A model generated the notes under the pieces. That model had not been told where the DNA came from and made no database searches. It worked only from the letters and a program-made list of their open reading frames with translations. From contig NZ_JAJLMN010000001.1 in NCBI RefSeq assembly GCF_021730615.1, positions 4,475,501 through 4,539,500 on the forward strand: a stretch of 64,000 bases of DNA, written 5' to 3'. Below, in pieces: positions 8,686 to 16,506 of this stretch; within the stretch, counting starts at the first letter, position 1, and each line of letters begins with the position of its first letter. The translations under genes were made by a program, and so were the position numbers. This DNA is from Lichenibacterium dinghuense. Its GTDB lineage: Bacteria; Pseudomonadota; Alphaproteobacteria; Rhizobiales; Beijerinckiaceae.

Positions 8686-9425
8686 TTCTCAAACACGTCG
8701 CAGATTTCGAAGAGATAGATCAGAACAGCGATGCCTGCGGTCTTGTCGGCTTGTCGACGCAGACCGCGCTGGGCAAAGGCGCACATCAACTCGAAAAGCT
8801 CGTCGCCCTTATGGCCCTCTTTCCGGCGAGCATAATATTCTTCGAGAAAGCCGGCCTTCAGCCGTTCGGGAAAGTCAGGATCGAGCTGCGCTTCCGCTTC
8901 GACATAATCGCCAACGGTCGCTCGCGAAGTCAGTCCCGCAGCGATGATGTGACGAGATCCATTCGAGAGCGCGTTCTGTTTGATCTTCTCGTCCGGCGCG
9001 AGGAGATCGAAAGAGCCATTTGGGGCCGGCGCTTGGCTCGCAACCCAAGAGACGGCGTTCTGCAATTCGGGAAAGGCGACGTCAGCAAAGGCCTCTTCCA
9101 TGGCCTGGCGGACCTGCTTCTCGTGGCTTTCCTTCAGTTGCAAAAGGGTCGCGGTCGGCCAATCGGCCTCGACCTTGTCGATGATCGTGTGGTGATCGGT
9201 GCAGAGATAGATGAGGTTCCGGACGTTATCGCGCTCGTCATCGGTCATGGAGGCGTCATAGCGGGCCGCGGTCAATTTCTCGCCACGGATGTGCGCCGCC
9301 TCGCCGACATAGGTGTCGCATCCCACCTGGGCGTCGTAGGTGAGATGCTTGCCGCACTTCGGGAAGGCACAGACGCCGCCACTTCGAAACGCCAGGATGA
9401 TCCTCGTTGGATAACTAGCGCCCAC
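8682..9425 (-). CDS. HNH nuclease effector of the ABC-3C system
   Basis: The 247-residue protein starts with an HNH nuclease domain: a zinc-type CxxxxC (Cys19, Cys24), the 'GEAAHIRG' histidine, and 'NLIYLCTDHHTIID' with the HNH-terminal His pair. The C-terminal half (from about residue 150) is helical and corresponds in position to the ABC-3C C-terminal domain that links effectors to the middle component. It is expected to cut nucleic acid when the ATPase is triggered. I choose the GTG at 9425, which overlaps the HigA-like gene by 11 bp; the longer frame to 9497 lies wholly inside HigA. The weak start could keep expression low or couple it to the regulator. Confidence 0.85.
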   Translation of the reverse strand: MGASYPTRIILAFRSGGVCAFPKCGKHLTYDAQVGCDTYVGEAAHIRGEKLTAARYDASMTDDERDNVRNLIYLCTDHHTIIDKVEADWPTATLLQLKESHEKQVRQAMEEAFADVAFPELQNAVSWVASQAPAPNGSFDLLAPDEKIKQNALSNGSRHIIAAGLTSRATVGDYVEAEAQLDPDFPERLKAGFLEEYYARRKEGHKGDELFELMCAFAQRGLRRQADKTAGIAVLIYLFEICDVFEK

Positions 9426-9798
9426 GGCGACCGCCGATCTGCGCGTGCGTGCGGCGGCTACGGGCCGCCGCCTGTGGAGGAGCACCAGCATCTCCAAGCT
9501 GGTGAATCCGCACGGCAGGCCGTTCCGGCAGCTTGACCGTCAGTTCGAGTTCTCCCCCCACGGCTTCGACATAGCTGCGAAGCGTCGAGAGATACATATC
9601 GGTTTGCCGCTCGATCTGAGAAACAGAGGGCTGCTTGATGTTGAGGGCGGAGGCGATCTCCGCCTGAGCCTTGCCGGCGATCTGCCGCAGCTCGCGCAAG
9701 CCTTCCACCTCATGTTTCATGTCCTGATAGCGGGCGTCGATGGCTTCCTGCTCCTCGGGCGGAAGCGCGACGATGAGGTCGTTCAGGCTACGGCCCAT
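9415..9798 (-). CDS. XRE-family antitoxin/regulator, HigA-like
   Basis: The 127-residue protein has a helix-turn-helix of the XRE type at about residues 35-72 ('LRELRQIAGKAQAEIASALN' then 'IKQPSVSQIERQ') and a family-typical 'LRSYVEAVGGELEL' region. HigA-like antitoxins bind and neutralise the adjacent toxin and repress the shared promoter. Here the upstream toxin gene carries a nonsense codon, so the protein may survive as a regulator of the downstream ABC-3C genes. Its last residues (from about residue 103) are an Arg/Ala-rich tail reading into the start of the HNH gene, longer than usual for the family. Start is the ATG at 9798, one base after the toxin stop. Confidence 0.85.
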   Translation of the reverse strand: MGRSLNDLIVALPPEEQEAIDARYQDMKHEVEGLRELRQIAGKAQAEIASALNIKQPSVSQIERQTDMYLSTLRSYVEAVGGELELTVKLPERPAVRIHQLGDAGAPPQAAARSRRTHAQIGGRRGR

Positions 9799-9799
9799 C

Positions 9800-10162
9800 T
9801 CATTTGCCCTTCTTTGCGGATTTCAAGCTTTTCAGATGCTCGGAAAGCCGTAGATCCGCCCTTGTGATCAACGTCTCGTAGAAGCGTTTCTGACTGAAGC
9901 CAGATTTGTCGCCTGCTACCAAGACGATAGCCCTTCGCTTGGGATCGAAGGCGAAGGCCGCACTCCATTCGCCGTCGCCGCCCTCGAACCGCAGCTCCTT
10001 CATATTGGCGTGTTTCGATCCATTGAGCATGTCGGCGCGAGGCCGGCCAAGCTGGGGACCGGAGTCGGCCAACAGCTCCGCGCCGGCGCTCAACGCGACG
10101 CGGACACCACGCTCAAAAGTCAGAACCTACGCCTCGAAGGCAGGGTGGAATCGACCTCCCAT
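9800..10162 (-). pseudogene. HigB/Gp49-like toxin with in-frame amber codon
   Basis: The C-terminal part is a clear HigB/Gp49-family toxin: 'GPQLGRPRADMLNGSKHANM', 'FAFDPKRRAIVLVAGDKSG' and 'FSQKRFYETLI'. Reading upstream in the same frame, an ATG at 10162 begins the family-like start MGGRFHPAFEA, followed by TAG at 10127-10129 and then VLTFERGVRVAL. A single change from GAG would explain the stop, giving a 12th-codon nonsense mutation. Reinitiation at TTG 10093 could make a 97-residue protein lacking the first strand and helix. Functional toxin therefore seems unlikely but is not excluded. The gene lies under a perfect palindromic operator. Confidence 0.75.
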
Positions 10163-10165
10163 TCT

Positions 10166-10185
10166 ATATAGGCTGCAACCTATAT
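10166..10185. promoter_or_regulatory. palindromic operator of the HigBA/ABC-3C operon
   Basis: Perfect 7-bp inverted arms ATATAGG (10166-10172) and CCTATAT (10179-10185) flank CTGCAA, immediately upstream of the toxin ATG at 10162. The arms hold a TATA-rich stretch that could be the -10 box. HigA-type XRE proteins bind such symmetric sites to repress their own operon. The close fit to the start codon implies a very short or absent 5' leader. Confidence 0.65.
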
Positions 10186-10189
10186 CTGG

Positions 10190-10459
10190 TCAATGGGGAA
10201 CGCCAGGCGCTTGCGGCAAGGCGATCGCATCGCGACGATAGCTCGTGGCCCAGGCGTTAAGTTCGTCGACCGCGTAGCGGACCCTGATCAGCATGCGGGT
10301 GCGGTCGATGTCGTTGACCTTAGGAGCCGACGCGGGACGAGGAGTGACCGATGCTCTCGTTGCAGAAGTAGCTGGCGTCTTCAGAAAGCGCGAGCGGGCG
10401 ACGAACTCTTCAATCCGGTCCAGGGGTACCCGAACCTCCTGGCACAGAAGCGGACTCTC
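10190..10459 (-). pseudogene. C-terminal remnant of an HTH/excisionase-like protein
   Basis: An 89-codon open frame without a normal start codon reads QEVRVPLDRIEEFVARS near its beginning, which resembles the end of an AlpA/MerR-like helix-turn-helix domain ('R-V-P-L-D-R-I-E-E'). It continues with a Pro/Ala linker and a helical end containing 'LIRVRYAVDELNAW'. The DNA-binding N terminus is missing: the frame is closed by TGA at 10460-10462. It most likely is a decayed regulator gene whose 3' end abuts the HigBA operator. The assignment is weak because the family part is short. Confidence 0.35.
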
Positions 10460-11019
10460 TCAATGTCGGCTCTGGGCCAGCTCCAGAGATTGGGCGTCGC
10501 CCTTCGAGCCGGGCTTCTCGGCTTCGCTCGAACCGGCTCCGCCGTTTCGACCCTGACGGGCTCGATCCCTGACGCGAGGCGGCGAACTGTGAGCAAGGGC
10601 CCCTGCGCCCAGGGGCCATGTCGTTACCGCCTGCTCACGAGGGCCCTGTCTGGAGAGGCGCGCCGTCATCGCTCGATGCCAAGCGGCTGATGAGGCGAGC
10701 GGCTTGTGTCACGACGACGAGCGTATTTGACAAACCGGCATGGCGCGCAGCGGCCGATGCCGTTCTCACCTCATCGCTGTGCTGAGCGTGAGATCGGACC
10801 CGCGTTCCGCTCGGCCCCGAGGTGGTAAGCAGCGGTGGGCCGCTGCGGAAGAGATGGGCCGTCATTCTGGGCCGTCCAGCCTTGAAGGTGAGAAGGGCGG
10901 CGGTGCGCGAAGGCGTCCTGGCTCGCGCTCGGTCCTGCTACTCCGTCGGCGTCCTCTCGATGGGCCAACCTGGACGGGGTCAGCTGCGCCTCGCCCGCCT
11001 GACCCGCAACGGCCGTCCC
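10460..11019. other. gene-poor stretch
   Basis: I see no supportable gene in these 560 bp. Several open frames exist on both strands but show the Arg/Pro/Ser-rich composition of shadow frames and lack start signals. The stretch separates the remnant regulator from the structured leader of the DUF736 gene and may be deletion debris. Confidence 0.4.
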
Positions 11020-11103
11020 GCAACTTTCTTCCCCTGCGGGGCACGAAGCCCCGCATTCCTCGCGCGACAAGAAAGCTGCGGTCCCACCGTCCTCCGCTGC
11101 GCT
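11020..11103 (+). promoter_or_regulatory. structured leader upstream of the DUF736 gene
   Basis: An outer imperfect stem (GCAACTTTCTT at 11020-11030 against AAGAAAGCTGC at 11069-11079, 10 of 11 paired) encloses a perfect inner hairpin (TGCGGGGC 11035-11042, loop ACGAA, GCCCCGCA 11048-11055). It is followed by CCGTCCTCCGCTGCGCT at 11087-11103, identical to 2576-2592. The start codon lies about 103 nt further on. The matching layout upstream of the DUF2493 gene supports a conserved RNA or regulatory element of this ICE/plasmid family. Confidence 0.55.
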
Positions 11104-11205
11104 CCGGCCCGCTGGGTGCGTCGGCGTTCGCCCCGCCTGGATCATGGCCATCGAGGGCGCCGGACGGAGCGGCCTCGGATCACCGCAGCGAGCAGGAGAC
11201 ACACC

Positions 11206-11517
11206 ATGGCGACCATCGGCACCTTCACCCGCAACCAGGACGGCACCTTCCAGGGCTCGATCCGCACCCTGACGCTCAACACAAAGGTCCGCTTCGTCCC
11301 CACCGGCGTGGCGGAGAGCGACAAGGCTCCCGACCTCCGCGCCTACGCGGGCAACAACGGGATCGAGTTCGGGGCGGCCTGGACCAAGCGTACCAAGGAC
11401 GGGGCGCGGGTCTACCACTCGGTCAAGCTGGACGACCCGAGCTTCCCCAACCCCATCTACGCCAGCCTCGTCGAGACCGCAGACGCGAACACCTTCTCCC
11501 TGGTCTGGAGCCGCTGA
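11206..11517 (+). CDS. DUF736 family protein
   Basis: The 103-residue protein is a full-length DUF736 member: it opens with [18 protein letters not shown], has the central '[16 protein letters not shown]' and ends with 'FSLVWSR'. DUF736 proteins are small, single-domain and almost always encoded on alphaproteobacterial plasmids and ICEs near replication and transfer genes; their function is unknown. The ATG at 11206 has AGGAGA at 11194-11199. It stands alone here, without the ArdC, TraG or ParB neighbours usual in intact elements, which suggests rearrangement of this island. Confidence 0.9.
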   Translation: MATIGTFTRNQDGTFQGSIRTLTLNTKVRFVPTGVAESDKAPDLRAYAGNNGIEFGAAWTKRTKDGARVYHSVKLDDPSFPNPIYASLVETADANTFSLVWSR

Positions 11518-11753
11518 CGGACGCACGGTCGACGCTCCGCCTCCGGGCGGGGCGTCCGATGCCACCGGCGACTCCGGCCGACTACGCCCCTCGCGATGAG
11601 CGTGGGGAGCCACACACCCGTAGTTTGCCGTGAGAGACATCAGTGGCGACACGGCGGACGGGTGCCGTCGGCCGGTTTCGACAAGGGTACACCGACGGGT
11701 TCGCAATGTCCCGCCGACGCATCGATGACCGGAAACGTTCGCCATCACGGAGA

Positions 11754-13670
11754 TCACGCCTTCGGAGGCAGCTTCGAGGCTGCCGGCCCTCGCCGACGCC
11801 TCCCGTTTCCCACCGTCGCGCTGATCTCGTCGGGTATCGCGTACTTGCCATGGATGCGCTCGGAGGCGGTCCGCGCCGACACCAAACCGGATACGTCGAC
11901 GGGGATGATCAGACGATCGATGGCGAGCTTCAGGATCCCGAGCAGCCGGCCATGGTCGTAGGACGCGATCTCGGATCGACGGCCCGCGCCCTCGTGGCCG
12001 CAGATCTCCTCGACGTGGTTCTCGGGAACGCCCGCATCCAGGAGGCGCGAGATCACGGTGTGCCGGACCGAGTGGAAATCGAGCTTGGGGTCGTCGACAC
12101 CGTGGAAGCGCCTGAAGTGCAGGAACCACTTTCCGAACGGGTCGCCGTGCCGCGCGATCTCCGAATGCGACACCGCTTCGGGGAACAGAGCGCTCTCGGG
12201 TCGGCGCCCCGCGACCCTGGAGTCGATGAACCCGAGGTCCAGCAGGGCTTTATGGAGCGGGACATGCCGGGGCGAGCCGACGTCCTTGAGGAGCGGCACG
12301 ACCTCGTCGTCGAGCAGGTCGAAGTACCAGATGCCGTCCTTCTGCTTGACGTGCCGCACCTTGAGCACGATCGGCTCCTCACGCCGCATGCCGTGCAGCA
12401 GCCCGATCAGCGTGACCCAGTAGCGATGATCCGGGACGACAAGGGTGCCCTCCGTCTTCCAGTCGCGTGCGGAGCGGGCGCCGAGGAAGGTCGGCGATGC
12501 CAGCAGGGTCGCGATCTCCGCCTCTTCAAACTTACGTCGGAGCTCGAGCCGTAGGCGTCGGCCGATGCGGTTCTTCTGGACCTTGACGAACGAGCCCGCG
12601 AAGATCGACGGGCTGCCGCTCGGCAGCGCCTCTCCCTTGCCGGCCGCCCATTTCCAGAACTCGTTGAGGCGGCTCAGGTGCTTGTTGAAGGTCTTCGGCG
12701 ACATGCGCGCGCAATCGGCGGCCTTGGCGGCCTCGAACAGCGCGAGCGTGCCTTGGCCGTCAAAGATGGAGCGCCACTTCTTGTTGTGGTAGTAGTCGTC
12801 CGGTAGCCCGCGGAGCACTTTGCGGAAGTGCTCGACATTCGTGGCTCGATAGGCGGCGAGGGGCTGTTCGCCCTCGCTCTGGAGCCACAGCTTCAGGGTT
12901 GAGCGGGCGGCGACCTTCTCGGCGCTCTTCCACTCGCCGCCGTCGATTTTGGAGTCGCAGAAGGCGTCCCAGAGCTCCCGAACCGGCAGGTCACTCCGTG
13001 CAGCAGCCTTCTGCAGCTCGGGCGAGATGGCGCCGGGGGGCGATCGTGGCTGCAGCGCGTCGAGGACCCGATCAGGCAGGGGCAGGCCCAGGTCGGCCGT
13101 ATCGCGATCGTCGAGCAGGCTCGGGAAGTTGCGTAAGATAGCCCGCCTAACGAGCTTGGCAGTCGGCGAGCCGGCCTCGACATCGAACCCCATGTCGCGC
13201 GCGAGCGCTTGGACGAGATCATCGATCTTGGGATCGGAGATCAATCCCGCCGCGGCGCGCACCGCTGCGGCCTTCGACGCATCCCGGTCCACCATGCCCA
13301 CGAAACGGACGAGGCCGTCCATCTCGGCCGTGACGTCGGCCCCCATCGTCCGGGCCTCGTCTGCGCTGAAGGTGCCGCTCAGGCCGTCGTTGAGGGCGAT
13401 CTTGGCCTCGTAGTCCAGGGCCGACCGCCCCATCCAGGCCCGGACGCGGCGCTCGATGTCTGCATAGGATGCCCCCTGGTCGGCCGCCTCCATGATGCTG
13501 TCGAGCCCTGTCCTGATGGTCCTTGCAGCTCGAACAGCCGACTCAAATCGGCCGGTTCCTAGCGAGACCGTCATCTCGCTCTTCCCCGCCGCTTTGCGCA
13601 AGGGGCCAGGAATCCGGACACGGAAATGGTAGGTGCCGCCGCGAAGGCGAAGATAGCTGCCGACGAACAA
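11754..13670 (-). CDS. large tyrosine integrase of element A
   Basis: The 638-residue protein begins with an N-terminal arm-binding-like segment ('YLRLRGGTYHFRVRIPGPLR') typical of DUF6538-type phage integrases. A long helical middle follows, and the C-terminal catalytic domain shows an Arg in 'GLLHGMRREEPIVLKVRHV', the HxxR box in 'DFHSVRHTVISRLL', a His in 'ICGHEGAG' and a Tyr in 'EIASYDHG'. It is longer than most integrases because of the helical middle. Its start is 94 bp from the 46-bp tRNA-Gln repeat at 13765 and it reads away from it, as expected for an integrase at the edge of an element inserted in that tRNA. It most likely mobilised the island to its left. Confidence 0.85.
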   Translation of the reverse strand: MFVGSYLRLRGGTYHFRVRIPGPLRKAAGKSEMTVSLGTGRFESAVRAARTIRTGLDSIMEAADQGASYADIERRVRAWMGRSALDYEAKIALNDGLSGTFSADEARTMGADVTAEMDGLVRFVGMVDRDASKAAAVRAAAGLISDPKIDDLVQALARDMGFDVEAGSPTAKLVRRAILRNFPSLLDDRDTADLGLPLPDRVLDALQPRSPPGAISPELQKAAARSDLPVRELWDAFCDSKIDGGEWKSAEKVAARSTLKLWLQSEGEQPLAAYRATNVEHFRKVLRGLPDDYYHNKKWRSIFDGQGTLALFEAAKAADCARMSPKTFNKHLSRLNEFWKWAAGKGEALPSGSPSIFAGSFVKVQKNRIGRRLRLELRRKFEEAEIATLLASPTFLGARSARDWKTEGTLVVPDHRYWVTLIGLLHGMRREEPIVLKVRHVKQKDGIWYFDLLDDEVVPLLKDVGSPRHVPLHKALLDLGFIDSRVAGRRPESALFPEAVSHSEIARHGDPFGKWFLHFRRFHGVDDPKLDFHSVRHTVISRLLDAGVPENHVEEICGHEGAGRRSEIASYDHGRLLGILKLAIDRLIIPVDVSGLVSARTASERIHGKYAIPDEISATVGNGRRRRGPAASKLPPKA

Positions 13671-13764
13671 AGGTACCCCTGTGGACCAGCGATGTGGACC
13701 ACGGCCGGAGCTCAGGGGCAGCGATTTCAGCTAAGGCTTTGAGAAGCCTGGGATCGGCCAAGTT

Positions 13765-13810
13765 TTGGCTGGGGGACCTGGATTCGAACCAAGATTGACG
13801 GAGTCAGAGT
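13765..13810. repeat. left attachment repeat (tRNA-Gln 3' fragment)
   Basis: These 46 bases are identical to 24466-24511, where they form the 3' half of tRNA-Gln up to the anticodon loop; the flanking bases differ on both sides (13764/24465 and 13811/24512). This is the classic footprint of tRNA-targeted integration. This copy has no 5' tRNA half and is not a functional tRNA. Confidence 0.9.
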
Positions 13811-13878
13811 GCGTCTCAAGTAGCTGCTTTACCTCAACGCACTCGCCTCATGTCGCACTCATGTTGCATGTAGGCTTG

Positions 13879-14433
13879 TCAAACCTCGCGGACCTTTGCG
13901 AGGGCATCCTCAATCCGGCGCCGCAGATCGCTCAGGTTGACCAGCACCGTCCGGTTGGGAAGGCGGCTTGTGCGCTTCGGGGCGGAACAGACGACAGCCG
14001 CAAGCTCCGAAGCGGGATACACCATTCGCACGCTGTTCTCGTTCCAATCGATCTGGAAGAGGCCCTGATCAGTTTTACCCCTGTCGTCGTGGCGCTCCTG
14101 CGCTTCGCGCGACAGGAAAACCGGATTGGCCGCGAAGATCATGTCCTCGTCATGCTGCCCGCCGGTCAGAACCGGACCGACCGACAGCCAGAGTCGGTAT
14201 GCCATCATGGCGACCCGGGCGGGGTCCATGCCGAACTGCGCCAGCTCCAGGCAGAAGGCCCAGAGACAGACGTCGTCGAAGTCATAGGACACCCGAGTGC
14301 CTTTTCCGGGCGCCTCTTTCTTCACGCCGAGGCGGCTCAGGTTCTTGAGGCGCGCCCGAAGCGCGGTGCGGTAGCTCTCCGGCACGCCTGCCACGGCGAT
14401 CAGCGCGTCCTCGACCTCGGCATAGCGATACAT
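13879..14433 (-). CDS. MerR-like phage regulator-type protein
   Basis: This 184-residue protein is not one I can name. The N-terminal third looks like a MerR-type winged helix: 'ALRARLKNLSRLGV', then a 'GKGTRVSYDFDDVCLWAFCLEL' stretch that matches the usual '-G-x-R-x-x-Y-x-x-x-D-' linker into a helix. The C-terminal half has no recognised motif. It is transcribed divergently from the small HTH gene at 14558, as repressor and excisionase genes often are in prophages, so a regulatory role is plausible. Start choice is uncertain: a GTG at 14466 would add 11 residues, and neither has a good ribosome binding site. Confidence 0.6.
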   Translation of the reverse strand: MYRYAEVEDALIAVAGVPESYRTALRARLKNLSRLGVKKEAPGKGTRVSYDFDDVCLWAFCLELAQFGMDPARVAMMAYRLWLSVGPVLTGGQHDEDMIFAANPVFLSREAQERHDDRGKTDQGLFQIDWNENSVRMVYPASELAAVVCSAPKRTSRLPNRTVLVNLSDLRRRIEDALAKVREV

Positions 14434-14557
14434 GGCAAAAAATCCCAATCCGTTCCACCTCGTCACAATGGCATAAAGATCGGATCAGATCCAGACTTGC
14501 CTGCCAGCGACGTTCAGCGTAGAGCTAGTCCGAACCAGATCTTCTAGGGGTTCCGAC

Positions 14558-14773
14558 ATGTCACAGCTCGAAGACACCGGACGCGCTTCAGCCTCGCTCG
14601 ACCTCTTGTGGGGGCTCGACGAGATCGGCGGCGTGATCCGACGCAACCGCCGTCAGACCCATTACCTGCTCGAGAAAGGGCAGCTTCCCGGCGCGAAGAA
14701 GATCGGAGGCCGCTGGTGCATTCCGCGCACCGCCCTTCACGCCGTCTTCGGCCTCGGACAAGAGGCCGCCTGA
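14558..14773 (+). CDS. HTH DNA-binding protein (AlpA/excisionase-like)
   Basis: The 71-residue protein consists of one AlpA/MerR-like helix-turn-helix: 'DEIGGVIRRNRRQTHYLLEK' gives the two DNA-contacting helices and 'KKIGGRWCIPRTAL' the wing. Proteins of this size act as excisionases or early regulators in prophages. It is the first gene of a rightward run (14558-17796) with 1-bp gaps or overlaps, and lies 124 bp from a divergent MerR-like gene. A short palindrome, GGATC-A-GATCC (14482-14492), sits in that divergent gap and could be an operator. Confidence 0.75.
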   Translation: MSQLEDTGRASASLDLLWGLDEIGGVIRRNRRQTHYLLEKGQLPGAKKIGGRWCIPRTALHAVFGLGQEAA

Positions 14774-14774
14774 C

Positions 14775-14975
14775 GTGCTCAAAAAGAACCCCGCCGACGC
14801 GGGGCGTGGGCAGGGCTCTGAAATCGTCGTTTGCTTCCCGGCGCGCGACGGCAGCAGAGATAGCCTGACCTCCAGCCCCTCGCAATCCCTCGCCGCCCAT
14901 CATCTCGCGCGGCGCTTCGGCCTAGACGCTACCCGCGCCCGGCTGACTGCCGAGCTGGCATGGGGCCGCGCATGA
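14775..14975 (+). CDS. small phage hypothetical protein
   Basis: This 66-residue frame starts with GTG one base after the previous stop and ends in an ATGA overlap with the next gene, so its placement in a translated run is convincing. The end, 'HHLARRFGLDATRARLTAEL', has the look of a small helix-turn-helix found in many rhizobial prophage mini-proteins. Its function is unknown. Confidence 0.6.
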   Translation: MLKKNPADAGRGQGSEIVVCFPARDGSRDSLTSSPSQSLAAHHLARRFGLDATRARLTAELAWGRA

Positions 14976-15235
14976 CCGCCCTCGACCAAGCCGAGGCCGC
15001 GCTCCTCGACGCCCTCGCGGCGATCCGCGCCGCCAGGGGCGATGCCCCCCCGCCTGTCGCGGCCGGTCGACGCATGAAGCCGCTCAAGCTCGCTCGCTAC
15101 GAGCTCGGGCTCGGCGACAAGCAGGCCCGGCGCTGGGCTCACGACGACGAGGCGGAGGGCATCTCCGTCTATACCCGGGGCCGCTGGTTCATCGACGTCG
15201 AGGCGGCCGCAGCGAAGCGGAGGGGTCGGAAATGA
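14972..15235 (+). CDS. small phage hypothetical protein, HTH-like
   Basis: The 87-residue product begins at the ATG of an ATGA overlap (another ATG at 14960 would add four residues). It has an N-terminal Ala-rich helix and a C-terminal basic part 'KLARYELGLGDKQARRWAHD' then 'SVYTRGRWFIDVEAAAAKR', which resembles a small winged-helix module with a wing-like 'G-R-W-F-I-D-V'. It overlaps the primase gene start by four bases and is probably an accessory to phage replication, but this is inference from position only. Confidence 0.6.
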   Translation: MTALDQAEAALLDALAAIRAARGDAPPPVAAGRRMKPLKLARYELGLGDKQARRWAHDDEAEGISVYTRGRWFIDVEAAAAKRRGRK

Positions 15236-16506
15236 GCGTCGGCGCCTCCTCTCATCGCGTCGACATCAAGGCTGTGTCGGCCGCGGCGTTGCGCAGCTTG
15301 CCGGACCTCCTGGCTGACTGGCTGCCCGGCGGCCGGCGCGAAGGTCGCGAGTACGTCGTGCAGAACCCGACCCGCGCCGACGGCCGGCCCGGCTCTTTTA
15401 CCATCAACACGACGTCGGGCCGTTGGTCCGACTTCGCCACCGGCGACAAGGGGGGCGATCCCGTCGCCCTCTTCGCCTACTTGAATGGGACAGCTCAGGT
15501 AGATGCAGCGCGCGCCGTCGCTGACCGGCTCGGCCTGTCTCGCCCTGAGCAGGCTGCCAACGACGACCCTCTGGCGCGCATGAAGACCCGCGCCGAGCGC
15601 AAGGCGAATGGCCAGGCCGAACCCGAACGGGACCCGTGGACGCCGGTCGCGCCCATCCCGGAGGCCGAGTTCGTCCCGCTCAACGTGCGCCTCGGCGGAC
15701 GGGAGCCGGGCAAGACGTGGCTGTTCGCCGACGCCACGGGCCAGCCGCTCGGCTTCGAGTGCCGGTGGGTCAAGGCGGACGGGAAGGACATCAGGTTCGC
15801 CTGCTGGTGCCGGCACGACGACGGCCGCACCGAATGGCGGCTGAAGCACCTGCCCTCGCCGCGGCCAATCTTCGGCCTCGACCGCCTCGCCAGGGCCCCG
15901 CTCGCCCCGGTGCTGGTGGTGGAAGGCGCGAAGAAGGTCGAGCCCGCCACGCGGCTGTTCCCGGACCACATCGCCGTGGCGTGGCCGGGCGGGGCCGAGG
16001 GCGTGAAGCACGTCGACTGGTCGCCACTCGCCGGCCGGGCCGTGGTGGTATGGCCCGACAACGACGACGTGGGCCGGAAGGCCGCGGCGGGCATCGCCGA
16101 GGCGGCGCTGAAGGCCGGCGCGGACAGCGCGGCCGTGGTGCCGGTGCCGAGCGACTTTCCGCCGAAATGGGACCTCGCGGACGTGGTGCCCGACGGCGCA
16201 GATCTCGCGGCCCTGCTCGACGCCGCCCGGCCCGCGAAACCCAAGGCCCCGAGCTGGCCGGCGGGCTTCCGAATGACGGACCGCGGCCTCGTGTGGTCGG
16301 ACCCGAGCGACGACGAGAGGCCCGAAGTGGTCGTGTCAGGCCGCTTCGACGTGCTCGCCGAGAGTCGGGACGACCGTGGCCAGTCCTGGGGCGTGCTGCT
16401 GCGCTGGTCCGACCCGGACGGCCGCTCGCGGGAATGGGCGATGCCGCGCTCCATCCTGGCGACGGACGGCGCCGATGTACCACGAGGGCGGACAGGCGCC
16501 CGGTAA
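15232..16506 (+). CDS. phage primase with Toprim, DUF927 helicase part truncated
   Basis: The 424-residue protein begins with a primase zinc-ribbon/DUF6371-like region ('SFTINTTSGRWSDFATGDKG'), followed by a Toprim domain with 'VLVVEGAKKVEPA' and 'VVWPDNDDVGRKAAAG'. After about residue 345 a DUF927 domain starts ('VVVSGRFDVLAESRDD', 'SWGVLLRWSDPDG') but stops after about 60 residues; full homologs carry several hundred more residues of P-loop helicase. The last eight residues are out of family. The gene is therefore cut at about 16475 by a deletion that joined it to a tail gene. The primase part could still fold, but the helicase is absent. Confidence 0.8.
   Translation: MSVGASSHRVDIKAVSAAALRSLPDLLADWLPGGRREGREYVVQNPTRADGRPGSFTINTTSGRWSDFATGDKGGDPVALFAYLNGTAQVDAARAVADRLGLSRPEQAANDDPLARMKTRAERKANGQAEPERDPWTPVAPIPEAEFVPLNVRLGGREPGKTWLFADATGQPLGFECRWVKADGKDIRFACWCRHDDGRTEWRLKHLPSPRPIFGLDRLARAPLAPVLVVEGAKKVEPATRLFPDHIAVAWPGGAEGVKHVDWSPLAGRAVVVWPDNDDVGRKAAAGIAEAALKAGADSAAVVPVPSDFPPKWDLADVVPDGADLAALLDAARPAKPKAPSWPAGFRMTDRGLVWSDPSDDERPEVVVSGRFDVLAESRDDRGQSWGVLLRWSDPDGRSREWAMPRSILATDGADVPRGRTGAR

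Larger units (their letters stand above)
1..13764. mobile_element. ICE/plasmid-type genomic island (element A), left end outside window
   Basis: The block carries gene families that in Rhizobiales travel on integrative conjugative elements and plasmids: a ParB-like protein, a Toprim primase-like protein, DUF2493 and DUF736. It also has two tyrosine recombinases and a complete conflict operon. Its right border is inferred from the 638-residue integrase (11754-13670) lying 94 bp from a 46-bp tRNA-Gln-derived repeat at 13765. No second copy of that repeat was found further left, so the left attachment site should lie upstream of the window. No conjugation genes are visible here. The block could instead be several merged insertions. 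Confidence 0.5.

Noticed and set aside
10740-11633. Open frames of up to 297 codons around the DUF736 gene
   Set aside because: They overlap the DUF736 gene in other frames and have no recognisable domains; the structured leader explains their base pattern.
13765-13810. A second tRNA gene
   Set aside because: Only the 3' half of tRNA-Gln is present; there is no matching 5' acceptor and D arm, so it is an attachment repeat and not a functional tRNA.
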